Numbered from the stretch's first letter, positions 1-8,509 are shown. The stretch is DNA of 64,000 nt from Bacillus sp. (in: firmicutes) (GCA_012842745.1 DUSF01000054.1:1-64000); one strand, 5' to 3'. Numbers and translations: made by a program. Notes: generated by a model from the letters alone, not told the origin.

Positions 1-101
1 AAGTATTATAAGATGTAAGAGAGCATAGGGAAAAACAATAATGGTACTTGCAAAATAGTGGGGATACAAGAAAGAACCTTTTTAGTATTTTTATTGAATT
101 A

Positions 102-130
102 TTTACAAAAGCTACATTACGTAATATAAT
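102..130 (+). promoter_or_regulatory. Promoter of the tracrRNA (sigma-A type)
   Basis: A -35 box TTTACA at 102-107 and a -10 box TATAAT at 125-130 are separated by exactly 17 bp. Transcription would begin near 136-138, which is where the anti-repeat starts. This is one of the best-matching housekeeping promoters visible in the window. The 100 bp upstream show no recognisable gene. Confidence 0.75.
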
Positions 131-136
131 AAAACA

Positions 137-313
137 TATCATAGTTCAGCAATGGCAATTGTGTTTCTATGATAAGGGTCGTACCAAGTACGGCTCGTGG
201 CGTTTGGGGATCGCCTGGCCCTCACGCAGGGTCTCTCCCCACCTTAACAAAGTAAATTATATACATAAAAGCAAAAGACCAAAGTGAATGCAACAACTAA
301 CTTTGGTCTTTTT
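137..313 (+). ncRNA. tracrRNA of the type II-C CRISPR system
   Basis: Bases 138-173 match the CRISPR repeat at 29 of 36 positions, and three of the differences are compatible with G:U pairing to the crRNA, so this is the anti-repeat. It is followed by hairpins at 180-192 (CGTAC/GTACG), 199-215 (GGCG/CGCC around a GGGGA loop) and 219-231 (CCCT/AGGG), then UCUCCCC, which can pair with GGGGA. The GGCG...GGGGAUCGCC element closely resembles the tracrRNA of Geobacillus Cas9 as I remember it. The RNA should end at the hairpin at 273-313. A 79-codon open frame across the region is not supported as a gene. Confidence 0.88.
273..313 (+). terminator. Intrinsic terminator of the tracrRNA, in front of cas9
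   Basis: A 12-bp stem (274-285 with 300-311) has a 14-nt loop and is followed by T residues. It lies only 28 nt before the cas9 start codon, so cas9 is probably transcribed by read-through of this hairpin. Confidence 0.75.
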
Positions 314-341
314 ATATATCTTTTTAGAAAGGGGAAAATTT

Positions 342-3300
342 ATGAATAACATGGATTACCGGTTGGGACTAGATATTGGTACTAGCTCTATTGGTTGGGG
401 ATTAGTAGAAATGAAGTGGGATGAAGATGACGAACTTTATGATTTAGTGGGTATTCTTGATAAAGGGGTAAGAATGTTCGATCGTGCGGAGATTCCAAAG
501 ACTGGTGCCTCTTTAGCTCTTCCAAGAAGAATTGCTCGCTCTACACGTAGACGGTTAGGTAGAAAGTGTGACCGTAAGCAGAAAATCCGTCAATTGATCA
601 TAAAGAATGGATTAATATCAAAGGAACAAATGGAAAAACTCTATCCACTTGAACATGGCAGTATTGATGTCTGGGATTTAAGATTAGATGGATTAGAACG
701 GCTATTAAGTGGAAAAGAGTGGACAAGGCTACTCATCCACTTATCACAAAAGCGTGGCTACAAGTCCAATCGAAAATCAGAGGAAAATAATAAAGAAACC
801 GGAGTGGTTTTAAACAGTATTAAAGAGAATGAGATGAGGCTAAATATATACCGTACCGTGGGTGAAATGTGGATGAAGGATGAAGTATTCGCCTCACATG
901 ATAAAAGGAGAAACTCTGATGATTCATACTTATTCTCTATTTCCCGTTTTCAACTTGAACAAGAAATTCGAACATTATTTTCGTGTCAAAGAGAATTTGG
1001 GTCCACAATTGCTTCGATTGAACTAGAAGAAGATTACTTAAAGATATGGAACCATCAGCTTCCCTTTGCATCCAGTGATGATATTATTAAAAAAGTAGGA
1101 CATTGTTCAATTTTTCATGAAGAAAAACGGATACCAAAAGCAACTTATACATTCCAATACTTTTCTGCATTAGATGCCTTAAATCGTGTACGTGTTGGAA
1201 CAGAATATCGTAAACTTACTATTGACGAAAGAGATGAGGTACTTACTAAATTATTTAACCGAAAAGATTATTTTAACAAGAAAAGCTTGCCTGATATAAA
1301 GTATTCTGATGTAAGAAAGATGATTTCATTGAGCACAGAGGAAAAATTTAAAGGCCTTATTTATGATCCTAACGCAACGCTCAACCAAAATGAAAATCAA
1401 ACCTTTCTGAACTTGAAAGATTATTATACTATCCATCAATGCCTATCTTGTTATGGTAAACAGACTGGTGTATCGTTTACCTTCGATGATTATGACATAG
1501 TTGCTCATGCTCTTACCATTTATAAGACGGATAATGATATTAGGAATTATCTATTAAGCAATCGCTTCAAAAATAAATTTACTACTGAATTAATAGATAG
1601 TTTTTTACATTTATCGTTTTCTAAATTTGGCCATCTCTCCTCGAAGGCAATAAAAATCTTGCTTCCTGAAATGACCAAAGGACTAACCTTTAAAGAAGCA
1701 GCAGATGTATTGGAAGTAGATACAACAGGATTAACGAAGAAGACTAAACAAAAGCTTTTACCTCCGATTCCCGATGAAATGGCAAATCCTATAGTCAAAA
1801 GAGCTTTATCACAAGCGAGAAAAGTAGTAAATGAAGTTATTAGGAAATACGGTTCACCATTATCAATTCATATAGAGTTAGCACGTGAATTATCTAAAAA
1901 CCATGAGGAAAGAAAGAAAATTACAAAAGGCTATGATGAGAATCGTAATAAAAATAAGGCCGCTATTGCTTTCCTTTTGGAAAACGGTATCAAGCAGCCT
2001 ACTGGGTTTGATATTACAAGGTATAAGCTTTGGGAGGAACAAAATCAAACTTGTGCCTACTCTATAAATAAGATTCCAATAGATGTATTTGTTAAAGAGC
2101 TTCAGAAGGATCGCTCTAGTGCGCCTTCGTTAGATGTCGATCATATTATTCCATATAGTCAGTCCTACATGGATGGATATCAGAATAAAGTACTAGTTTA
2201 TAGTGACGAGAACCATAAAAAAGGAAATCGGCTCCCATATGAATATTTATCCACTATCCCTGGTCGTTGGGAAGCATTTGAGGAGTTTGTTGCGGTAACT
2301 TACAATACTAAAAATAACCAATTCAAAAAGAAACGAGATCTTTTGTTGAAAAAGGAGATTTCTGAAGAGGCACTTTTCGATTTAAAAGACCGACATTTAA
2401 ATGACACAAGATATATTACTCGTTACTTTAAGAATTTTATTGAGCAAAATTTGTTATTTAAATCATCTATGGACAACCGTAAGAAAAAAGTTATAGCCGT
2501 GTCCGGGCAAATTACATCCTATTTACGTAAATGGTGGGGACTTAATAAAGACCGTAATGCAACATTCCTTCACCATGCTATGGATGCAATAGTAGTAGCA
2601 TGTGCAGACGACCAAATGATTAAACGAATCAGTGACTATAATAAACAGAAAGAGAATGGATATAAAAAATTCCTAACTCGTTTTCCAGAGCCTTGGTATG
2701 GCTTCCGTGACGACATTTATACTATTTTAACGGAGCAACCAATCCCAGAAGAGTTGCTGAAAAAGATTCAGTTTAATTTGGATAAAGATTATCTCCTTGT
2801 ATCGCGAGCACCACGCTATTCAATCACAGGGGAAGCGCATGAAATGACAGTAAGAAAAAAAGTCGGAGTAGATAAAAATGGTAAAATACTAACAACCAAA
2901 CGGATTCACTTGCGAGACATTAAGTTTGATGCTAATGGAGATTTTGAAATGGTCGGAAAAGATACAGACTTAGCGACTTATAACACGATTAAAAATCATT
3001 ACTTATCATTCAACAAAAATGTAAATGTAGCTTTTTCCGATGAAAATCTTCCTTTTAAACCAGTCAAGGAAGGGAAGGATCCTACCAAGGCAAATAAAAT
3101 TAAAAAGATAACAGTAATGGACACCGCAAAATCGTATGTCCGGGAGATTAATGGCGGTATAACAGGTAATGGTTCATTAGTTCGTGTTGATATTTTTAAA
3201 CGAGAAGAAAAATATATCATGATTCCAATTTATGTAGCAGATACTGTACTATCTCAATTGCCAAATAAATATGTAAAATCTGGCAAAGGATTTGAACATT

Positions 3301-3611
3301 GGCCAGAGTTAGATAGTCTTTGTGAATTCCAATTTAGCCTGTATCCATATGATATACTGTGTGTTGAAAGGGAGGCTTCTGTTGAGTTACTGCATTTTGT
3401 ATCTGCGGATATTTCTGGTAACAAATTAGAATGTAAATTAATAAATTCACCATCTGATAAAACTGAGCATCGCTTTTCCATAGGGACAGCCAAGAAACTA
3501 GTGAAAATGAAGAGTGGTATACTTGGAGAACTATATATTGTTAAACAAGAAAAGAGACAAAGCTTTAACAGGAAAGAAAAAATAAAAATGCTGAATGAAA
3601 ATTTTAATTAA
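342..3611 (+). CDS. cas9: CRISPR-associated endonuclease Cas9, compact type II-C
   Basis: RNA-guided double-strand DNA nuclease, effector of the CRISPR locus. The 1089-aa length is typical of small II-C enzymes such as GeoCas9, and many stretches resemble it. Visible parts: RuvC-I LGLDIG with D11, an arginine-rich bridge helix at about 61-85, RuvC-II IHIELAR with E512, HNH motif DVDHIIP with H601, RuvC-III HHAMDA with H745 and D748, then a C-terminal PAM-interacting region. All nuclease residues are present, so it should be active. ATG 342 is chosen because AGAAAGGGG lies 7 nt upstream; an in-frame start at 288 falls inside the tracrRNA terminator and adds an unrelated tail. ATG 351 is a weaker alternative. 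The PAM cannot be deduced here. Confidence 0.96.
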   Translation: MNNMDYRLGLDIGTSSIGWGLVEMKWDEDDELYDLVGILDKGVRMFDRAEIPKTGASLALPRRIARSTRRRLGRKCDRKQKIRQLIIKNGLISKEQMEKLYPLEHGSIDVWDLRLDGLERLLSGKEWTRLLIHLSQKRGYKSNRKSEENNKETGVVLNSIKENEMRLNIYRTVGEMWMKDEVFASHDKRRNSDDSYLFSISRFQLEQEIRTLFSCQREFGSTIASIELEEDYLKIWNHQLPFASSDDIIKKVGHCSIFHEEKRIPKATYTFQYFSALDALNRVRVGTEYRKLTIDERDEVLTKLFNRKDYFNKKSLPDIKYSDVRKMISLSTEEKFKGLIYDPNATLNQNENQTFLNLKDYYTIHQCLSCYGKQTGVSFTFDDYDIVAHALTIYKTDNDIRNYLLSNRFKNKFTTELIDSFLHLSFSKFGHLSSKAIKILLPEMTKGLTFKEAADVLEVDTTGLTKKTKQKLLPPIPDEMANPIVKRALSQARKVVNEVIRKYGSPLSIHIELARELSKNHEERKKITKGYDENRNKNKAAIAFLLENGIKQPTGFDITRYKLWEEQNQTCAYSINKIPIDVFVKELQKDRSSAPSLDVDHIIPYSQSYMDGYQNKVLVYSDENHKKGNRLPYEYLSTIPGRWEAFEEFVAVTYNTKNNQFKKKRDLLLKKEISEEALFDLKDRHLNDTRYITRYFKNFIEQNLLFKSSMDNRKKKVIAVSGQITSYLRKWWGLNKDRNATFLHHAMDAIVVACADDQMIKRISDYNKQKENGYKKFLTRFPEPWYGFRDDIYTILTEQPIPEELLKKIQFNLDKDYLLVSRAPRYSITGEAHEMTVRKKVGVDKNGKILTTKRIHLRDIKFDANGDFEMVGKDTDLATYNTIKNHYLSFNKNVNVAFSDENLPFKPVKEGKDPTKANKIKKITVMDTAKSYVREINGGITGNGSLVRVDIFKREEKYIMIPIYVADTVLSQLPNKYVKSGKGFEHWPELDSLCEFQFSLYPYDILCVEREASVELLHFVSADISGNKLECKLINSPSDKTEHRFSIGTAKKLVKMKSGILGELYIVKQEKRQSFNRKEKIKMLNENFN

Positions 3612-3624
3612 ACAACATGGGGTG

Positions 3625-3658
3625 GTAAAGAAAGATTTTCTTTACTGCTCTTTTTTTA
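3625..3658 (+). terminator. Hairpin between cas9 and cas1
   Basis: A 9-bp stem GTAAAGAAA/TTTCTTTAC at 3625-3645 is followed after five bases by a run of seven T. It looks like a weak or partial terminator, which would let cas9 and the adaptation genes be expressed at different levels. Confidence 0.5.
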
Positions 3659-3722
3659 TTTTTTGTATTAAATTGGTATTTTTGGTAATTAATATAACAA
3701 TAGATATGGGGAGGGTGAATTT

Positions 3723-4616
3723 GTGAGTTGGCGACATATCATAATATCTAATAACGGTAGACTATCGGTGAAAAGAAACCAGTTAGTTATTCAACAAAAT
3801 GAAATGTATACAGTTCCTTTGCAAGACATAGCTTCAATTCTAATCGAAGCGGAAGCAACCACTATTACAACAAGATTATTGAGTGAATGTGCAAATCAAA
3901 AAGTTTCTATCATTTCTTGTGATGAAAAAAAGCTGCCAAACGGAATTTGGCTTAGCTTTAATCAACATTCAAGGCAACTTGCGGTTCTTCAAATGCAATT
4001 AGCATTATCAAAACCTTTTAAAAAAAGGATTTGGCAAGCGGTGGTGCAACAAAAAATTACTAATCAAGCATTATGTCTTGAATTTGTGAAGAAGGAAGGA
4101 ATGAAAGACCTTAGGTCTATTGCAAAAACAGTAGAGTCGGGGGATAAAACTAATCGGGAGGCATACGCTGCGAAAAAATACTTTGAATATCTATTTGAAA
4201 AGGGGTTTACCCGCAGAGCTGACGACCCTATAAATAGGATGCTTAACTATGGTTATGCAATTATGAGGGGGGCAGTTGCCCGTGTGTTATCTGTTTATGG
4301 TTTTAATATGTGCCTCGGATTATTTCATGATAATCAATTAAATGCCTTTAATTTAGCTGATGATTTAATGGAGGTTTACAGACCGATGGTAGATTTGTAT
4401 GTAAGTTATAATGTAACAGAATGTTGGGATATAAAAGTAAGAACGGGGTTAGTAAATCTGCTAAATCATGAAGTGTTAATCGCTGGGGAGCGATGTTCCA
4501 TTACAACTTCCATAGATAGTATGGTCAAGAGTTTAGTTACTTCATTTCGGGAAAATGATTTAAAATATATGAAGCTACCAGAACTTTTGCCGTTAAAATT
4601 TTATCTCAATGAGTAA
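3723..4616 (+). CDS. cas1: CRISPR-associated endonuclease Cas1 (type II)
   Basis: Metal-dependent integrase of the Cas1-Cas2 spacer acquisition complex. At 297 aa it has the usual size. The C-terminal alpha-helical catalytic part carries the expected residues: E146 in NREAYAA, H202 in LFHDNQ, and the acidic cluster D213/D214/E217 in ADDLMEVYRP. The start is GTG with GGGGAGGGTG upstream. It overlaps cas2 by 8 nt, so the two are translationally coupled. There is no csn2 or cas4, as expected for subtype II-C. Confidence 0.95.
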   Translation: MSWRHIIISNNGRLSVKRNQLVIQQNEMYTVPLQDIASILIEAEATTITTRLLSECANQKVSIISCDEKKLPNGIWLSFNQHSRQLAVLQMQLALSKPFKKRIWQAVVQQKITNQALCLEFVKKEGMKDLRSIAKTVESGDKTNREAYAAKKYFEYLFEKGFTRRADDPINRMLNYGYAIMRGAVARVLSVYGFNMCLGLFHDNQLNAFNLADDLMEVYRPMVDLYVSYNVTECWDIKVRTGLVNLLNHEVLIAGERCSITTSIDSMVKSLVTSFRENDLKYMKLPELLPLKFYLNE

Positions 4617-4929
4617 ATGGATGAGAACAATTATTTTCTTTGATTTACCGGTGAAGACGAAATTACAACGGAAAAGTTATACTCAATTTAGGAACTTTCT
4701 TCTAGATGAGGGGTTTATGATGATGCAATATTCAGTATATTCTAGAATCTGTAATAATCATGAATCTGCAGAAAGATTAGTGGCTCGAATATCAAAAAAT
4801 CTCCCGCAAACTGGCTCTATCCGCTCTCTAATTATAACTGAAAAACAATATGAGAGAATGACAATACTTTTAGGACAAAAGCTCCCTAATGAAATAAAGA
4901 TTACAACTAATCAATTATCATTGTTTTGA
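4609..4929 (+). CDS. cas2: CRISPR-associated endoribonuclease-fold protein Cas2
   Basis: Structural partner of Cas1 in spacer integration. At 106 aa it is a ferredoxin-fold protein with the N-terminal FFDLP motif (D12) and the SVYSRI strand typical of Cas2. The start overlaps the cas1 end by 8 nt; ATG 4621 is possible but would lose coupling. It is the last gene of the cas operon, and a two-way terminator follows at 5074-5111. Confidence 0.94.
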   Translation: MSKWMRTIIFFDLPVKTKLQRKSYTQFRNFLLDEGFMMMQYSVYSRICNNHESAERLVARISKNLPQTGSIRSLIITEKQYERMTILLGQKLPNEIKITTNQLSLF

Positions 4930-5073
4930 ATAAATTGTATCTTTTTTGGAGATTATAATTTAATTTGTATAATTTCTAAATTACTTGGAGAAACTAATTA
5001 TATCAAGGGTTATTTTTTAGAAAAGTAAATAAATCAATAAAATATATCTGTTAATAACTTAGTTTTTTTACAC

Positions 5074-5111
5074 AAAAAAGCCATTAATCCCTTGAGATTA
5101 AAGGCTTTTTT
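5074..5111. terminator. Two-way terminator between cas2 and the CRISPR array
   Basis: A near-perfect palindrome of 16-bp arms with one mismatch and a six-base loop, with A residues on the left and T residues on the right. It can end both the cas operon (plus strand) and the array transcript (minus strand). Confidence 0.8.
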
Positions 5112-5119
5112 GCATACGT

Positions 5120-6740
5120 ATCATAGCTCAGCAATGGCAGTTATGGAACTATGACACGAACACCCACAAAAAGGGTGTTTTGCCTTATCATAGCTCAGCA
5201 ATGGCAGTTATGGAACTATGACTTATTTTGAAATGCCAACCAATGTAGTTGATCATAGCTCAGCAATGGCAGTTATGGAACTATGACGGGTTATGATGAG
5301 AATATGGTCGATGTTTTATCATAGCTCAGCAATGGCAGTTATGGAACTATGACTAGGTTATACGCTTACTGGTGACACAAGCGATCATAGCTCAGCAATG
5401 GCAGTTATGGAACTATGACAATATTTACAGAGATAAAATAATTAAAAGTATCATAGCTCAGCAATGGCAGTTATGGAACTATGACGTATTTTTCATTCAC
5501 TAGCATTTTGTCAATATCATAGCTCAGCAATGGCAGTTATGGAACTATGACTTGAAAACGTAATGGAAGTTAAAGAAATTAATCATAGCTCAGCAATGGC
5601 AGTTATGGAACTATGACGACATTTGGTACGGCAAAAGGATTCTTAGAATCATAGCTCAGCAATGGCAGTTATGGAACTATGACGAATTATTCTGTCGATG
5701 CAAAAGGAAATGTATCATAGCTCAGCAATGGCAGTTATGGAACTATGACTCATTGTGAACTTACGGAAGAAAACAAAGCATCATAGCTCAGCAATGGCAG
5801 TTATGGAACTATGACATAAAATAATGAAGCTGTTTGTAGTAAATTATCATAGCTCAGCAATGGCAGTTATGGAACTATGACTGCTGAAACGGTCATGAAA
5901 CATTATGTCAAATCATAGCTCAGCAATGGCAGTTATGGAACTATGACGGCTAATGTCATAATGTTAGACGCAAATCTATCATAGCTCAGCAATGGCAGTT
6001 ATGGAACTATGACTTGTTCCGTGTTGCCTATCTAATTTTAAAAATCATAGCTCAGCAATGGCAGTTATGGAACTATGACTGGTATAGATGTGAACAGTAG
6101 TTATGCCAGATCATAGCTCAGCAATGGCAGTTATGGAACTATGACGTTAGGGGTAGTAGATGTAAATCATATTTTATCATAGCTCAGCAATGGCAGTTAT
6201 GGAACTATGACGATTATTATGACTTATATAGCGTTTATTTTATCATAGCTCAGCAATGGCAGTTATGGAACTATGACCAAAACCCTTACTCTACGATTAC
6301 AAGCGTAATCATAGCTCAGCAATGGCAGTTATGGAACTATGACTGCCCAATGATTGTACATCTAATATTCATCATCATAGCTCAGCAATGGCAGTTATGG
6401 AACTATGACTCATTCCCGCGGGAGAACGACCGAATAATTATCATAGCTCAGCAATGGCAGTTATGGAACTATGACTAGGTAGAACTCATGGAACGGTATT
6501 AACAAATCATAGCTCAGCAATGGCAGTTATGGAACTATGACAGATTATATTCATTAAATCTACTTTTTTAATATCATAGCTCAGCAATGGCAGTTATGGA
6601 ACTATGACGAAACATTAGAAGAACAACTAGCGAAAGCTATCATAGCTCAGCAATGGCAGTTATGGAACTATGACTAATATTAAGGTCTTAAACTAAACCA
6701 TACAATCATAGCTCAGCAATGGCAGTTATGGAACTATGAC
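5120..6740 (-). CRISPR. Type II-C CRISPR array, 25 repeats and 24 spacers
   Basis: Twenty-five 36-bp repeats begin ATCATAGCTCAG and end GGAACTATGAC on the plus strand; I see no sequence differences among them. Repeat starts run 5120, 5187, 5252, 5318, 5384 and so on to 6639 and 6705. Spacers are 30 bp except for one of 29 and two of 31. The crRNA strand is the minus strand, because the anti-repeat of the tracrRNA has the plus-strand sequence and related II-C repeats begin GTCATAG. Each repeat ends TATGAT in that orientation, which could serve as a -10 box as in Neisseria II-C arrays (inference). The leader end should be at 6740. Confidence 0.97.
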
Positions 6741-6805
6741 CACCTACACAGACAAATAGCAAACATTCTGTGATAAAATAATAGTAGCAAGTTGTATGTA
6801 TTATA
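6741..6805 (-). promoter_or_regulatory. Probable leader and promoter side of the CRISPR array
   Basis: This AT-rich stretch abuts the last repeat on the side that is upstream in crRNA orientation. On the minus strand it carries a TATAAT at 6805-6800, but no convincing -35 box. It overlaps the upstream region of the divergent small gene at 6826. Assignment rests on array orientation only. Confidence 0.4.
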
Positions 6806-6825
6806 GAGAATTGGAGGGAATTAAA

Positions 6826-7086
6826 ATGAATTGGCATGATGTTCAGGAAAAATATCCTGATCAATGGGTTGTTGTTGAAGCGTTAAAGGCATTTTCAGAT
6901 GAAAAAAAAAGAACGATTGAAACAGTTTCGGTTATTGAAAACACATCTGACCAAGATTATGCATGGAAAGTATACAAAGAGCTTTCATTACAAAATCGAA
7001 ATAGGGAACTTTACATGGTCCATACTTCTAATCCTTCCATTATAGTTTTAGAACAAAATTTCTATGGGGTACGAGCAAGACGATGA
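6826..7086 (+). CDS. Small conserved protein, cotranscribed with a broken aspartic-protease gene
   Basis: 86 aa, soluble, acidic/basic mixed, with no signal peptide or membrane segment. The pattern W..VQ.KYPDQWVVVEA and YMVHTSNPSIIVLE resembles small proteins I recall encoded just before retropepsin-like (clan AA) aspartic proteases, but I cannot name the family. The ATG at 6826 has GGAGGG 7 nt upstream; an earlier in-frame ATG at 6796 lacks a site. Its stop overlaps the start of the remnant at 7083 by ATGA, showing it was once coupled to a downstream gene. Function unknown. Confidence 0.7.
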   Translation: MNWHDVQEKYPDQWVVVEALKAFSDEKKRTIETVSVIENTSDQDYAWKVYKELSLQNRNRELYMVHTSNPSIIVLEQNFYGVRARR

Positions 7087-7136
7087 AATTTTATATTGAA
7101 GATCATTTGCCGTTTGTTACATTGACTGTCGAATAA
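7083..7136 (+). pseudogene. 5' remnant of a probable clan AA aspartic-protease gene
   Basis: The frame MKFYIEDHLPFVTLTVE then a stop overlaps the previous stop codon by ATGA. Family members that follow this kind of small gene begin with a similar strand and then carry a DTG active site; here the frame ends after 17 codons and no DTG follows, so only the 5' end is left. The family assignment is from memory of the neighbourhood and is moderate. Confidence 0.45.
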
Positions 7137-7156
7137 ATATAGGTAGGTGAAATACT

Positions 7157-7414
7157 ATGGCTATCCGAAAAGAAGAACTTAATAAAATGTTTGATTCCTT
7201 AAGAAATGAGGATAAAAAAGCAGCTTATGATTTTATGCAATTTTTAATTGAACGTTCAAAAAAGAAACCTACACCATGGAAAAAAATAGATGAGTTAGAG
7301 CCAGATTGCGAGCCATTAACCGAAGATGAATTAGAACAAATGAATAGTAAAGAAGGCTATATTTCAGGGGAGGATGCAAAGCGTGAGTTCGGACTACAAA
7401 TTGATTTACCATAA
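7157..7414 (+). CDS. Antitoxin of a RelE/ParE-type toxin-antitoxin pair
   Basis: 85 aa, charged, with a helical N-terminal half (KEELNKMFDSL...AAYDFMQFLIERS) of the kind seen in short antitoxins that dimerise and bind DNA, and an acidic C-terminal half rich in E and D that would wrap the basic toxin. A good ribosome site (TAGGTAGGTG) precedes ATG 7157. It overlaps the toxin gene by 32 nt, the classical antitoxin-first order. Such antitoxins usually repress their own operon; no operator is obvious here. The call rests mainly on the partner gene. Confidence 0.75.
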   Translation: MAIRKEELNKMFDSLRNEDKKAAYDFMQFLIERSKKKPTPWKKIDELEPDCEPLTEDELEQMNSKEGYISGEDAKREFGLQIDLP

Positions 7415-7646
7415 GTCCGCGGTTAAATTCATAGCTAAACAAGATAAAGCCTCCCAAGAAAGAATTGCTGCTGGATTGAAAGGTCTTCTGAATATCCCAT
7501 CAGAAGGAGACATAAAAATCCTAAAAGGATATTCAGGATTATACAGACTAAGAATCGGAAATTATCGAATTATATTTGAAATAAATCATGATGAACAAGT
7601 TGTATATATTCAAGCAATAGGTAGTCGTGGAGATATTTACAAATAA
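7383..7646 (+). CDS. RelE/ParE superfamily toxin
   Basis: 87-aa small basic protein with the RelE fold signature: YHKSAVKFIAKQDKASQERI at the N-terminus, LKGYSGLYRLRIGNYRIIFEI in the core, and a short C-terminal strand. RelE members cleave mRNA on the ribosome, while ParE members poison gyrase; the sequence does not decide between them. GTG 7383 is chosen because GGGGAGG ends 9 nt upstream, whereas ATG 7374 follows that site directly with no spacing. The genes around it are debris and CRISPR, a typical accessory setting. Confidence 0.82.
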   Translation: MSSDYKLIYHKSAVKFIAKQDKASQERIAAGLKGLLNIPSEGDIKILKGYSGLYRLRIGNYRIIFEINHDEQVVYIQAIGSRGDIYK

Positions 7647-7703
7647 CATTTTATGGATTGATGTTTAAGTAACAAAAACCTTGCCAATATGTAATAATTT
7701 TAC

Positions 7704-7877
7704 ATGGGTATACCATGGTTAACTTTACCAAGCAACCTCCACAGCACTCTTATGTCCGCCTACAAAAACATCACCGATGAAAAATTCCGCTATTACATTT
7801 TAAAACAAAAATCAGACGTATATACCGCCATGCGCAGCTTTTTTCGAAAGGAAGATGCAAGTAAGGCATTTGCGTAA
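7704..7877 (+). CDS. Orphan 57-codon frame, possible gene remnant
   Basis: This short frame encodes [12 protein letters not shown]...[11 protein letters not shown]. It uses clearly more GC-rich codons (GCC, CGC, ACC, TCC) than its surroundings, ends in front of a terminator-like hairpin at 7876-7903, and has no convincing ribosome site. It may be the 3' end of a lost gene or a small gene. I do not recognise it. It lies in the 344-bp gap between the toxin and the haemoglobin; the rest of that gap shows nothing else. Confidence 0.3.
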   Translation: MGIPWLTLPSNLHSTLMSAYKNITDEKFRYYILKQKSDVYTAMRSFFRKEDASKAFA

Positions 7878-7903
7878 ATCCCTGTTGAGGCAGGATTTTT
7901 TTT
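7876..7903 (+). terminator. Terminator-like hairpin after the orphan frame
   Basis: AAATCCCTG pairs with CAGGATTT around TTGAGG with one bulged base, followed by a T run. Confidence 0.5.
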
Positions 7904-7990
7904 ATTCCTTTCGAAAATAAGGTTTATAGCATAATTTTCTAACAACTGAAGAAAATACTCCTGTGACTATATAAGAAGGAGTAGATAATA

Positions 7991-8353
7991 ATGGAACAAA
8001 CACTTTATGAAAAAATTGGTGGAGAAGCTGCAATAGGAAAAGTAGTTGATTATTTTTACAATGAATTGGTCCTTAAGGATGATACTGTCAACCATTTTTT
8101 TGAAAATACTGATATGGATATGCAGCGTGAGCATCAAACAAAATTCATTAGCTTTGCGTTGGGCGGTCCGAATCAATATTCAGGTCAATCTATGTCCAAA
8201 GCACATGAAGGGATGAATTTGCAGCCAGAGCATTTTAATGCGATTGTAACACATTTGCATGATGCCCTTGCTCACTTCGGAGTCGAAGAAGAGGACATAG
8301 ATCAAGCGTTAAGCAAGGTCGCCGCTCTAAGGGATGATATATTGTATCAATGA
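7991..8353 (+). CDS. glbN: Group I truncated haemoglobin
   Basis: 120-aa 2-on-2 globin that binds haem and oxygen or NO. It begins with the family pattern LYEKIGGEAAIGKVVDYFY, includes FENTDM and FALGGPNQYSG, and has the proximal haem histidine in KAHEGMNL. Length fits group I. AGAAGGAG precedes the ATG at good spacing. It appears monocistronic, with a possible terminator at 8484-8509. Group I in Bacillaceae is less common than the group II YjbI type, but the sequence is clear. Physiological role unknown. Confidence 0.88.
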   Translation: MEQTLYEKIGGEAAIGKVVDYFYNELVLKDDTVNHFFENTDMDMQREHQTKFISFALGGPNQYSGQSMSKAHEGMNLQPEHFNAIVTHLHDALAHFGVEEEDIDQALSKVAALRDDILYQ

Positions 8354-8483
8354 GCATATAGAATTATTTTTAACACACAATGGGCATCCAATAGTCGAAA
8401 CTCGATTTGGACAACCCCTTGCGCTTTTTATTATTTCTACTTCTAAAAAGTATATTGAGGTTCAATTGATTTTTTTGGTATGC

Positions 8484-8509
8484 ACTTGGGCTACCAAGTT
8501 TTCTTTTTT
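8484..8509 (+). terminator. Intrinsic terminator downstream of the globin gene
   Basis: ACTTGG/CCAAGT, a perfect 6-bp stem with a 4-nt loop, is followed by TTTCTTTTTT. It lies in the 373-bp gap 8354-8726, which otherwise holds only the direct repeats at 8537-8600 and a promoter-like region. Confidence 0.55.

Noticed and set aside
48..287. 79-codon frame over the tracrRNA
   Set aside because: It lies across the tracrRNA hairpins and its promoter, has no ribosome site and no family likeness.
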